Below are positions 1 to 6,791 of a stretch of 10,258 bases of DNA, in pieces. The notes under the pieces were generated by a model, which did not search any database, was not told the origin of the DNA, and saw only the letters and a program-made list of their open reading frames with translations. The position numbers and the translations under genes are program-made. Each line of letters starts with the position of its first letter. The first letter of the stretch is position 1. This stretch comes from JBCAWW01 sp039024315 (lineage in GTDB: Bacteria; Bacteroidota; Bacteroidia; J057): assembly GCA_039024315.1 (NCBI GenBank), contig JBCCQN010000263.1, positions 1 to 10,258 of the forward strand, read 5' to 3'.

Positions 1-2
1 AG

Positions 3-71
3 ATTTCGCTGGCTCAACTGGAGCCGGAAAAACAGGATTCTTTGGTTCACTGGTCCCAGCTCTATTTCTAG
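3..71 (+). CDS. C-terminal fragment of a gene cut by the left edge (possibly M14 zinc carboxypeptidase)
   Basis: An open frame runs in from the left edge and stops at TAG 69-71, giving 22 residues that begin ISLAQLEPEK and end VHWSQLYF. The pattern of LEP, then an acidic/polar stretch, then DSLVxW and an aromatic end resembles, from memory, the C-terminus of Bacteroidota M14 zinc carboxypeptidases. No catalytic residue is inside the window. The other two forward frames are also open here, so the frame choice rests only on this weak resemblance. The gene would converge on the dehydrogenase that ends at 259. Confidence 0.35.
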   Translation: MSLAQLEPEKQDSLVHWSQLYF

Positions 72-258
72 ATTCATGTCTTTGGCTTCTAGACCAATAC
101 CCAGAAAGCCAAACGGCAAGATCTCGAAAAGTTCCCTAGTAAATGCTTTTAAGTAGTTGGACAATAGTATTCAGTATTAAGACTTGGGAAAATGGGTCTA
201 TATATTTCAGTAAGACCTCTTCTCTCTGTATTAAATACTTTTTACCTGCTACTTTCTA
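72..258. other. Gene-free convergent intergenic region
   Basis: No convincing gene lies here. It separates the plus-strand fragment at the left edge from the minus-strand dehydrogenase. Two inverted repeats are visible. The better one has arms 81-90 and 103-113 (TTTGGCTTCT against AGAAAGCCAAA, one bulged base, 12-base loop). The weaker one has arms GGTCT 195-199 and AGACC 213-217. Neither is followed by a proper T-run on either strand, so I do not call a standard intrinsic terminator, although a convergent gap is where one would be expected. Confidence 0.5.
81..113 (+). other. Imperfect hairpin downstream of the left-edge gene
   Basis: The arms TTTGGCTTCT (81-90) and AGAAAGCCAAA (103-113) pair over 10 base pairs with one bulged A, around a 12-base loop, ten bases after the TAG at 69-71. 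The position would suit a 3'-end structure for the plus-strand gene. No T-run follows (the next bases are CGGCAAGATC), so it may only protect the 3' end of the transcript or be fortuitous. Confidence 0.3.
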
Positions 259-3120
259 CTAAAAAAGAGGGTAGTGATTGATATACTCCAACCAATGTTT
301 AGCCTGCACTCCCGTAAAATGCTCAATCTGATGGCGGCACGAAAAGCCACAAGCCGCCACTTGGGCCGAGGCTTGGCGTTCGCGGATAGCGGGAAATAAC
401 TTTTGCTCCCCAATCTGAGCGGAGATGTGATAGTGCTCCTTTTCGTAGCCAAAAGAGCCTGCCATCCCACAACAGCCTGCATCGATGATTTCCGCCTTCG
501 TATCTGAGGCTTCAAAAAGCTTTTGCAAAGCTTCCATGCCAAAAAGTGCCTTCTGGTGGCAATGCCCATGGATCAGCAGGCTTTCTACTTCGGAGGAAAA
601 GCTAAGGCTGATATTACCGCTGGCCTGCTCAGCGAGCAAAAAATTTTCTATCGGCTTAATGCCTTGAGACAAGCGTTCGCCGAGGGCGGGATCCCCTAAT
701 AGATCGGGCAAATCATCCACCAAAGCAGAGGCACAACTAGGCTCACAAACCAAGACAGGCACCCCTTCTCTAAGCCAATAGTCAAGGGATTGGGCCATCT
801 TTTGCCCTTCTGAGGCAGCTTCCCGCAAGAAACCATGCGAAATCTTAGGTCGCTGACAACAGCCCACTGCCGCCAATTCGACCTGATAGCCTAAAGACGT
901 CAGGAGTTTATAAGCAGCCTTGCCCACCACTGGCTCGTGATAATTAAGATAAGTATCGGCAAAAAGCGCTATCCGAGGACCTGCCGTCTTGAGCTTTTGT
1001 TGGGCAAACCAATCCTCAAATGGCTCGGCGGTATAGCTCGGCAGGGTCCGACGACTATCAAAACCCAAAAGCTTAGACTGCACCAATTTGAAAAGAGATC
1101 CTCCTTGCAAATTATTGATCAGGCCAGCCATTTCCCCCGCAAAACGCTTGGCCATCTTGGCGGAGTCCCGGATCATGCGATCACGTAAACTAGGCCCATG
1201 CTCATCATAATATTGCTGGCGCACCTCTCCTTTGAGTCGGGCCATATCTACATTACTGGGGCATTCGGATTTGCAAGCCTTACAACTCAAGCACAAATCC
1301 ATCACCTCCTGTATGCGCTCACTACCTAGGCCCTCTTCCAATTGGCCAGACATCGCTAGCCGCAATGCATTGGCTCGCCCTCGGGTAGAATCTTCCTCTT
1401 TACGAGTCGCCTTAAAGCTTGGACACATGGTACCAGCCCCGATTTTGCGACATTCCCCCACACCTGTACACATATGAACGGCATTGTCAAAACTGCCTTC
1501 GGCGGGATAGCGAAAGTGTGTTTTCGGACTTTGGTCCTGATAAGTAGTACCATAGCGTAGGTTTTCCCGCATAGGTGGCGCATCTACGATCTTACCCGGA
1601 TTCATGCGATTTTCGGGGTCAAAAAGCGCCTTGATTTCCTTGAAGACGCCATAGAGGGTCTCGCCAAAGTATTCTCGGTTGAAAGGGCTGCGCACCAAAC
1701 CATCGCCATGCTCCCCACTCCATGAGCCGCCATAATGCTGTACCAACTCAAAGGTATCTCTGGCTATCGCCTCAAAGCGCTCAATGTCTATGGCCTGTCG
1801 TAAATCCAAAATGGGCCTCACATGAATCACCCCCACACTGGCATGCGCATACATGGCCGCTTCAGTCCCGTGTTTTTTGCAGACCGCCAAAACCTTATCG
1901 ATATACTCTGGCAGTACATCAGTGGGGATGCCCGCATCTTCGATAAAGGCGAGCGGTTTCTTTTCTCCTTTGATCCCCAACATAAGGCCGAGGCCCTTTT
2001 TGCGGATGAGCCAAACGTCGTCATACTCTGGTCCTTCGGTAAAGAATGGATAAGCATAGCCCAATCCTTTTTTCTTGAGCGCAGCGATCATTGCTAGCGG
2101 GCGTTGCCGAACGTCTGCCTCATCATCACTGTAAAACTCTACGATCAAGATGGCGGCAGGATCACCCTCAATAAAGTGGCAAGCCCGCTGGGTGGTTAGG
2201 TTTTCACGACTGAGCCTTACGACCGTATCATCTAGTATTTCTATGGCCGCGGGGCGGAACGCTAACATGGGTGTCACCGACTGGATAGCCTCCATCAGTT
2301 CTGCATAATGTACTACGCAAACCGATTTATAGCGTGGCAGTGGCACTAGATTGAGTTTGAGTTCTAGTGTAGTGGCCAAGGTACCTTCACTACCCGTAAT
2401 CAGTTTGGCGAGATTCCAATCTTCGGTATGGATAAACTCGTCCAGATTATAGCCTCCTACTCTGCGCATTACCTTCGGAAAACGCTTCTCTATCTCCTCG
2501 CGATGCTGGTGAATGCGTTCGGCGAAGCCGCGGTAAATATCACCCTCTCGATCCGTTTGCTCACATTTCGCTTGATAAGCGACTTGATCAAGGCTCTCCA
2601 TTAGCATCTCTGTACCATCGGCCAGCAATACTTTGGCTTCCAGCACATGATCAACCGTCTTGCCGTAAAGGATGCTCTTGGTGCCAGAGCTGTTGTTTCC
2701 CACCATACCGCCCACATTGGCGCGACTAGAAGTAGCCGGATCAGGCGCAAAATGTAAGCCATGGGGAGCGAGAAAGGCATTTAACTCATCTCTCACCATA
2801 CCTGGCTGGACTCTTACCCACTGCTCTTCCACATTGAGTTCGATTACTTGGTTGAGGTGCTTGGAAAAGTCCAGTACTAAGGATCGCCCAACGGTTTGTC
2901 CCGCCAGACTGGTTCCTCCTCCGCGCGGCAAAATGCTGACTTGGTGTTCTGCTGTAATTTTGATGGCCGCTTTCACATCAGCCTCATCCCAAGGGCAAAC
3001 TACCGCCAAGGGTCGAATCTGATAGACACTGGCGTCGGTGCTGTAAAGGCCAAGACTAGTTTCATCCGTAAGGACTTCGCCTCGAATCGCTTGGCGGAGG
3101 GATTGGTGCAGAGCAGACAT
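259..3120 (-). CDS. FAD-binding and (Fe-S)-binding D-2-hydroxyacid dehydrogenase (GlcD/YdiJ-like)
   Basis: A 953-residue flavoprotein fused to an Fe-S/CCG module, likely oxidising a D-2-hydroxyacid (lactate, glycolate or 2-hydroxyglutarate) to its 2-oxoacid and passing electrons to the respiratory chain. Domains in order: a PCMH-type FAD-binding domain with RGGGTSLAGQ at 66-75, GGMVGNNSSG at 137-146 and TGSEGTL at 242-248; a FAD-oxidase C-terminal domain with SGEHGDGL at 468-475 and NPGKIVD at 507-513; an Fe-S segment with Cys551, 557, 566 and then Cys610, 613, 616, 620 (CxxCxxCxxxCP); and two CCG-type modules with Cys753-754, CEPSC 792-796, HGHCH 851-855 and GCCGMAGSFG 882-891. Length and order fit the YdiJ family of roughly 950-1,020 residues. 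No transmembrane segment or signal peptide was seen, so it is probably a peripheral cytoplasmic enzyme. The ATG at 3120 leaves the N-terminus complete; no Shine-Dalgarno is evident. The substrate cannot be fixed from sequence. Confidence 0.93.
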   Translation of the reverse strand: MSALHQSLRQAIRGEVLTDETSLGLYSTDASVYQIRPLAVVCPWDEADVKAAIKITAEHQVSILPRGGGTSLAGQTVGRSLVLDFSKHLNQVIELNVEEQWVRVQPGMVRDELNAFLAPHGLHFAPDPATSSRANVGGMVGNNSSGTKSILYGKTVDHVLEAKVLLADGTEMLMESLDQVAYQAKCEQTDREGDIYRGFAERIHQHREEIEKRFPKVMRRVGGYNLDEFIHTEDWNLAKLITGSEGTLATTLELKLNLVPLPRYKSVCVVHYAELMEAIQSVTPMLAFRPAAIEILDDTVVRLSRENLTTQRACHFIEGDPAAILIVEFYSDDEADVRQRPLAMIAALKKKGLGYAYPFFTEGPEYDDVWLIRKKGLGLMLGIKGEKKPLAFIEDAGIPTDVLPEYIDKVLAVCKKHGTEAAMYAHASVGVIHVRPILDLRQAIDIERFEAIARDTFELVQHYGGSWSGEHGDGLVRSPFNREYFGETLYGVFKEIKALFDPENRMNPGKIVDAPPMRENLRYGTTYQDQSPKTHFRYPAEGSFDNAVHMCTGVGECRKIGAGTMCPSFKATRKEEDSTRGRANALRLAMSGQLEEGLGSERIQEVMDLCLSCKACKSECPSNVDMARLKGEVRQQYYDEHGPSLRDRMIRDSAKMAKRFAGEMAGLINNLQGGSLFKLVQSKLLGFDSRRTLPSYTAEPFEDWFAQQKLKTAGPRIALFADTYLNYHEPVVGKAAYKLLTSLGYQVELAAVGCCQRPKISHGFLREAASEGQKMAQSLDYWLREGVPVLVCEPSCASALVDDLPDLLGDPALGERLSQGIKPIENFLLAEQASGNISLSFSSEVESLLIHGHCHQKALFGMEALQKLFEASDTKAEIIDAGCCGMAGSFGYEKEHYHISAQIGEQKLFPAIRERQASAQVAACGFSCRHQIEHFTGVQAKHWLEYINHYPLF

Positions 3121-3139
3121 TTAATTGATAATTGGATGA

Positions 3140-3181
3140 GGTTTTTCATCCCTCTAGACCCCTCCAAAGAGGGATAAAACC
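3140..3181. repeat. Long hairpin palindrome
   Basis: The outer arms GGTTTT (3140-3145) and AAAACC (3176-3181) continue, after a two-base bulge at 3146-3147, into ATCCCTCT (3148-3155) paired with AGAGGGAT (3168-3175). That gives 14 base pairs around the 12-base loop 3156-3167. No T-run follows on either strand, which argues against a canonical terminator. It looks like a short palindromic intergenic repeat (C-rich CCCTCT...CCCCTCC, closed by AGAGGG), a type I recall from Bacteroidota genomes. Confidence 0.7.
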
Positions 3182-3215
3182 TACGGTTTGCAAAACCCTA
3201 GAGGGGGGTAGAGGG
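3150..3215. repeat. Larger imperfect inverted repeat overlapping the hairpin
   Basis: CCCTCTAGACCCCTC at 3150-3164 pairs with GAGGGGGGTAGAGGG at 3201-3215 at 13 of 15 positions. Between them sits a further small hairpin, GGTTT (3185-3189) with AAACC (3193-3197). The left arm also serves the 3140-3181 hairpin, so the two folds exclude each other. The pattern could be two tail-to-tail copies of one short repeat unit. Confidence 0.6.
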
Positions 3216-3246
3216 AGGAATCATTTTCCGTCAAATTTTATTTTGT

Positions 3247-4362
3247 TCACATCAAATCCCGCAAAGCAGAAAGCAGGACATTGACATGATTGGGAGTAGA
3301 ACTTTCGCCCATGAGACCGATACGCCATATTTTACCGGCAAAAGCGCCTAAACCGGAACCCACCTCGATATTGTACTCATGGAGCAAGCGCGAGCGAATA
3401 GCAGCTTCATCTACCCCAGCCGGAATTTTGACGGCATTGAGCATCGGTAAACGATACTGGGCATCTACCAAAAACTCAAAGCCCATGGCTTCAAGACCAT
3501 CTCTGAGCAGTTCATGGTTACGCTGGTGGCGTGCAAAACGATTTTCCAGTCCTTCTTCAAGCACGAGGCGATAGGCTTCTCTCAGACCATAAACAGCAGA
3601 TACCGGAGCAGTATGATGGTAAGCGCGTTTAGCACCCGCCCAATAGTTTTTGACGAGGGTCAGGTCTAGAAACCAGCTTTGCACTTTGGTTTTACGATTG
3701 TCGAGCGCTTCTACGGCCCGAGGGCTAAAGGAAACAGGGGAAAGTCCCGGAGGGGCACTCAAGCACTTTTGGGTGCCAGTATAGATGGCGTCAATGCCCC
3801 ATTCATCGACTTTGAGTTGGGTCCCACAATAAGAAGTAACCGCATCTACGACCAAGAGAGCACCTGCATCATGAACCATTTGACTGATTTCTTCGAGGGG
3901 CTGGAGGACTCCGGTTGAAGTCTCGGCATGCACGATGGCTAGCAGTTTGGGATTTTTGACTTTTCCCAAGGCCTCCTGCACTTGGGCGGGAGAGATGGGC
4001 GTTCCCCAAGGGGACTCTACTCTAGTAACCGTCGCACCACAACGCTCTGCAATATCCGCCATACGGCCCCCAAAGACACCGTGAATACAAATAATCGCCT
4101 CATCGCCGGGTTCGAGCAAATTGACCAAACAGGTTTCCATGCCTGCGGAGCCCGGAGCAGAGACAACAAAAGTTAATTCATTTTGGGTCTGAAAGGTGTG
4201 CTGTACCATACTCTTGACCTCGTCCATAATAGCGACAAAGTCAGGGTCTAAGTGGCCTACCAGAGGAGTGGCCATAGCTTTGAGTACACGGGGATGGACA
4301 TCACTAGGTCCAGGCCCCATCAAGATACGCTGATGCGGATTGAGTTCGGCAGGGATTTGCAT
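3247..4362 (-). CDS. Class V PLP-dependent aminotransferase (alanine/serine-glyoxylate type)
   Basis: A 371-residue fold-type I aminotransferase of the AGXT (alanine-glyoxylate / serine-pyruvate) group. It probably moves an amino group from alanine or serine to glyoxylate, giving glycine, in the cytoplasm. Visible family signatures are MGPGPSDV at 15-22, SAPGSAGME at 68-76 in the PLP phosphate-binding region, HAETSTG at 145-151, VVDAVTS with the cofactor-contacting Asp173, TGTQKCLSAPPG with the Schiff-base Lys199, HHTAPVS at 249-255, and WRIGLMGES with the substrate-carboxylate Arg347. Length is close to the usual 370-390 and the protein looks intact. The ATG at 4362 is preceded by CTCCTC on the coding strand, so no Shine-Dalgarno helps. 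It lies upstream of the dehydrogenase on the same strand, separated by a repeat-filled gap. Some relatives prefer 2-aminoethylphosphonate or purine-catabolic substrates, but no such genes are nearby. Confidence 0.92.
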   Translation of the reverse strand: MQIPAELNPHQRILMGPGPSDVHPRVLKAMATPLVGHLDPDFVAIMDEVKSMVQHTFQTQNELTFVVSAPGSAGMETCLVNLLEPGDEAIICIHGVFGGRMADIAERCGATVTRVESPWGTPISPAQVQEALGKVKNPKLLAIVHAETSTGVLQPLEEISQMVHDAGALLVVDAVTSYCGTQLKVDEWGIDAIYTGTQKCLSAPPGLSPVSFSPRAVEALDNRKTKVQSWFLDLTLVKNYWAGAKRAYHHTAPVSAVYGLREAYRLVLEEGLENRFARHQRNHELLRDGLEAMGFEFLVDAQYRLPMLNAVKIPAGVDEAAIRSRLLHEYNIEVGSGLGAFAGKIWRIGLMGESSTPNHVNVLLSALRDLM

Positions 4363-4452
4363 GAGGAGTAGATAGTCTTTGAAAATGATTGCTTTCTCAG
4401 ACTAAAATAAACTTTATCCCTTACAATTTGAGGGGCGCGAGTAGAAAAGTCT

Positions 4453-5445
4453 TTAGAGTCCAGTCATTTGCTCAAAATGATCCGGATAGCGTTTTCCGAC
4501 GATCTCAACTTGCTCCACTGCTTTTTCGATTTGCTTCAGATCATCGGGACTGAGATCAAGCGCGGCGGCTCCTATATTTTCCTGCAAGCGGTGGATTTTG
4601 GTCGTGCCAGGAATTGGTACTATCCAAGGTTTTTGGGCCAAAATCCAAGCCAAAGCAATTTGAGCTGGGGTAGCGTCCTGGGCATTTGCTATTTCTGTCA
4701 AGACATCAACCAAGACGCGATTCGCCTCAAGAGCTTCTTTTTGAAATCGTGGTAGATGGTTACGGATATCGCCTTCGGCGAACGTAATATCTTGGGCGAT
4801 TTTGCCCGTCAAAAAACCTCGGCCCAAGGGACTGTAAGCCACTAGGCCTATGCCCAGTTCTTCAATGGTGGGTATGATCTCCTTTTCATGCTGACGGGTC
4901 CAGAGGGAGTATTCACTTTGCAAAGCCGTAACTGGCTGGACGGCATGTGCTCTGCGAATCGTATCAGCTCCCGCTTCGGAGAGACCAAAGTGTTTGACCT
5001 TACCTTCTTGGATGAGATCCTTTACCGTTCCGGCGACATCTTCGATGGGCACATTGGGGTCTACACGATGCTGATAGAAGAGATCAATTGCTTCGACTCG
5101 GAGTCTTTTGAGAGATTCTTCAGCTACGCGTCGGATATTTTCAGGGCGACTATCCACGCCCATGTTCTTATATAACTCACGGTCAATCTTAAAGCCAAAC
5201 TTGGTAGCGATAATCACCTGATCACGAAAAGGGGCTAGGCCTTCCCCGACCAATTCTTCGTTGACAAAGGGTCCATAAACCTCAGCAGTATCAAAAAGCG
5301 TGATGCCAGACTCAACTGCCGTATGCAAGACCTTGATCATTGCCGATTTTTCCCCTGCAGGCCCAAGGCCAAAACTCATACCCATACAGCCCAAACCAAT
5401 GGCGGATACACTTAGAGAACTATTGCCAAGTTGACGCTTTTTCAT
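4453..5445 (-). CDS. Aldo/keto reductase
   Basis: A 330-residue NADPH-dependent reductase with a TIM-barrel fold, probably reducing aldehydes or ketones in the cytoplasm. The catalytic tetrad is visible: Asp52 and Tyr57 in FDTAEVYG, Lys82 in ATKFG, and His126 in FYQHRVD. The strand with QSEYSLW at 176-182, YSPLGRGFLTG at 204-214 and the cofactor-binding VPIPGTTK at 276-283 match the AKR12/AKR13-type single-domain group, as does the C-terminal YPDHFEQMTG. Length is typical and nothing is missing. It begins at ATG 5445, shortly after a bidirectional terminator that should insulate it from hflX, so it likely has its own promoter. The 90 bases between it and the aminotransferase hold no hairpin, so co-transcription with the aminotransferase is possible. 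The physiological substrate is unknown. Confidence 0.93.
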   Translation of the reverse strand: MKKRQLGNSSLSVSAIGLGCMGMSFGLGPAGEKSAMIKVLHTAVESGITLFDTAEVYGPFVNEELVGEGLAPFRDQVIIATKFGFKIDRELYKNMGVDSRPENIRRVAEESLKRLRVEAIDLFYQHRVDPNVPIEDVAGTVKDLIQEGKVKHFGLSEAGADTIRRAHAVQPVTALQSEYSLWTRQHEKEIIPTIEELGIGLVAYSPLGRGFLTGKIAQDITFAEGDIRNHLPRFQKEALEANRVLVDVLTEIANAQDATPAQIALAWILAQKPWIVPIPGTTKIHRLQENIGAAALDLSPDDLKQIEKAVEQVEIVGKRYPDHFEQMTGL

Positions 5446-5471
5446 ATTGCTAACATCTGAGGATAGGACAT

Positions 5472-5506
5472 AAAAACGAAGGCTTCAACTGAAGCCTTAC
5501 TTTTTT
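5472..5506. terminator. Bidirectional rho-independent terminator after hflX
   Basis: A perfect 8-base-pair stem AAGGCTTC (5479-5486) / GAAGCCTT (5491-5498) with the 4-base loop AACT. A run of six T follows on the plus strand (5501-5506). On the minus strand, CG and then five T (complement of 5472-5476) follow. In the direction of transcription it sits after hflX (stop at 5545) and before the aldo/keto reductase (start at 5445), so it probably ends the helicase-hflX transcript. Confidence 0.8.
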
Positions 5507-5544
5507 AAAGATACATGTTTAGCAGAAAAAGCAGCGGTCAGAAA

Positions 5545-6750
5545 CTAATTTTCCATTTGTTCCTCAGCCATCTGATAATATTGATATTGCTGCAAAAAGT
5601 GGTGGGTTTGACCGTTGTAGGACTTCGCGTTGTAGCCTTTCACTAGTTCCTCCACGATGATTTTGCGTAAATCTTCCATGTAGAGATTTTTGGCAGCCGA
5701 GACAAATACCGCCGGAGCGTTTTCGTCAGCATGCCATGAGCGGCGTAATTGTTCCAGCACTTCTGGCTCCAACATATCTACCTTGTTGAAAACCGTAATC
5801 ATCGGGCGCTCTTGCAACTTCATATCCTCAAGCGTTTGTTTGACTACTTGAATATGATCTTCCAAATGCGGATGAGAGGCATCAACCACGTGTAACAAAA
5901 CATCTGATTCTTGGGACTCAGCCAAGGTGCTTTTGAAACACTCCACCAAATGGTGCGGTAGTTTGCGGATGAATCCTACTGTATCTGAAAGCAAAAAGGG
6001 AATGCCTTGCAGAGAGACTTTGCGAACCGTAGTGTCCAGGGTCGCGAAGAGTTTATTTTCTTCGAGTACTTGAGATTTGGAGAGGCGGTTCATCAAGGTG
6101 GATTTCCCGACATTGGTATAACCCACTAAGGCGATACGCACAAACTCTGAGCGGTTCTTGCGGCGAGTCTGCTCTTGGAGATCGATCTTGGCGAGATCCT
6201 TTTTTAAGCGAGCGATACGGTCACGAATGATACGCCGGTCCGTCTCGATTTCTTTTTCACCGGCTCCTTTGAGACCAATACCCCCTTTTTGGCGGGAAAG
6301 GTGAGTCCACATCCCGCTTAGACGGGGCAGCAGGTATTGATATTGAGCGAGGTCAACCTGAGTACGAGCCTGGGCTGTTTGCGCTCTTTCAGAAAAGATA
6401 AATAGGATCAGGGAAGAACGATCCAAGACTTTAACCCCCAAAAACTCATCCAAATTTCGAATCTGTGAAGGGGAGAGATCGTCATCGAAGATGACCAAAT
6501 TTGCCCCCTCTTGTTCGATCGCTTCCTGAATTTCTTCCAGCTTACCAGAACCCACATAGGTAGAGTTGACGGGTTTGTCCAGCTTCTGGATGAAAGAGCG
6601 TACCGCTCTAGCTCCGGCTGTTTCCGCTAGAAAAGCCAGTTCATCGAGATAGTCTTTTGCCTGGTCAAAATCCATCTCCCTCGTGCACACCCCAACTAAG
6701 ATGGCACGTTCCATTTCACCGTTTTTGGATATGGTTTGGCGTTCGATCAT
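5545..6750 (-). CDS. hflX: Ribosome-associated GTPase HflX
   Basis: A 401-residue GTPase that binds the 50S subunit. In studied bacteria it splits stalled or heat-damaged ribosomes. The N-terminal HflX domain shows YVGSGKLEEI at 65-74 and DLSPSQIRNL at 91-100. The linker has RTQVDLAQYQYLLPRL at 129-144 and the glycine-rich KGGIGLKGAGEKEIETDRR region at 155-173. The G domain follows: G1 GYTNVGKS 210-217, G2 Thr-rich FATLDTTVRK 235-244, G3 DTVG 256-259, G4 NKVD 322-325 and G5 SAAK 351-354. Everything needed for GTP binding is present. ATG 6750 is used here; Met13 (6714) is a reasonable alternative since neither has a Shine-Dalgarno. The gene follows the DEAD-box helicase by 41 bases with no terminator, suggesting one operon that ends at the hairpin 5472-5506. 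Confidence 0.97.
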   Translation of the reverse strand: MIERQTISKNGEMERAILVGVCTREMDFDQAKDYLDELAFLAETAGARAVRSFIQKLDKPVNSTYVGSGKLEEIQEAIEQEGANLVIFDDDLSPSQIRNLDEFLGVKVLDRSSLILFIFSERAQTAQARTQVDLAQYQYLLPRLSGMWTHLSRQKGGIGLKGAGEKEIETDRRIIRDRIARLKKDLAKIDLQEQTRRKNRSEFVRIALVGYTNVGKSTLMNRLSKSQVLEENKLFATLDTTVRKVSLQGIPFLLSDTVGFIRKLPHHLVECFKSTLAESQESDVLLHVVDASHPHLEDHIQVVKQTLEDMKLQERPMITVFNKVDMLEPEVLEQLRRSWHADENAPAVFVSAAKNLYMEDLRKIIVEELVKGYNAKSYNGQTHHFLQQYQYYQMAEEQMEN

Positions 6751-6791
6751 GTAAAATTGCTACGATCAGCTATGGATAAGGTTGCCTTTGG

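Larger units (their letters stand above)
3121..3246. other. Intergenic gap filled by palindromic repeats
   Basis: These 126 bases lie between the stop of the aminotransferase and the start of the dehydrogenase. About 75 of them (3140-3215) belong to nested inverted repeats, listed separately. No clear TAnnTTTG box is present on the minus strand; the nearest is TAGGTTTT, with one mismatch, inside the repeat. Whether the dehydrogenase has its own promoter here or is read through from the aminotransferase cannot be settled by eye. Confidence 0.5.

Noticed and set aside
2..139. A forward frame containing GSTGAGKTGFFGS, resembling a P-loop (Walker A) motif
   Set aside because: It would place a nucleotide-binding motif at the extreme C-terminus, with only about 30 low-complexity residues after it and no Walker B or other supporting motif. 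The other frame ending at 71 reads more like a natural protein end.
2672..3022. Open frame of 116 codons antisense to the dehydrogenase
   Set aside because: It lies entirely opposite a well-supported conserved gene, has no recognisable domain and no start signals. The same holds for the other antisense frames opposite the five minus-strand genes.
3140..3181. The strong hairpin between the aminotransferase and the dehydrogenase as a rho-independent terminator
   Set aside because: No run of T follows the stem on either strand, and its overlap with a second inverted repeat fits an intergenic repeat element better.
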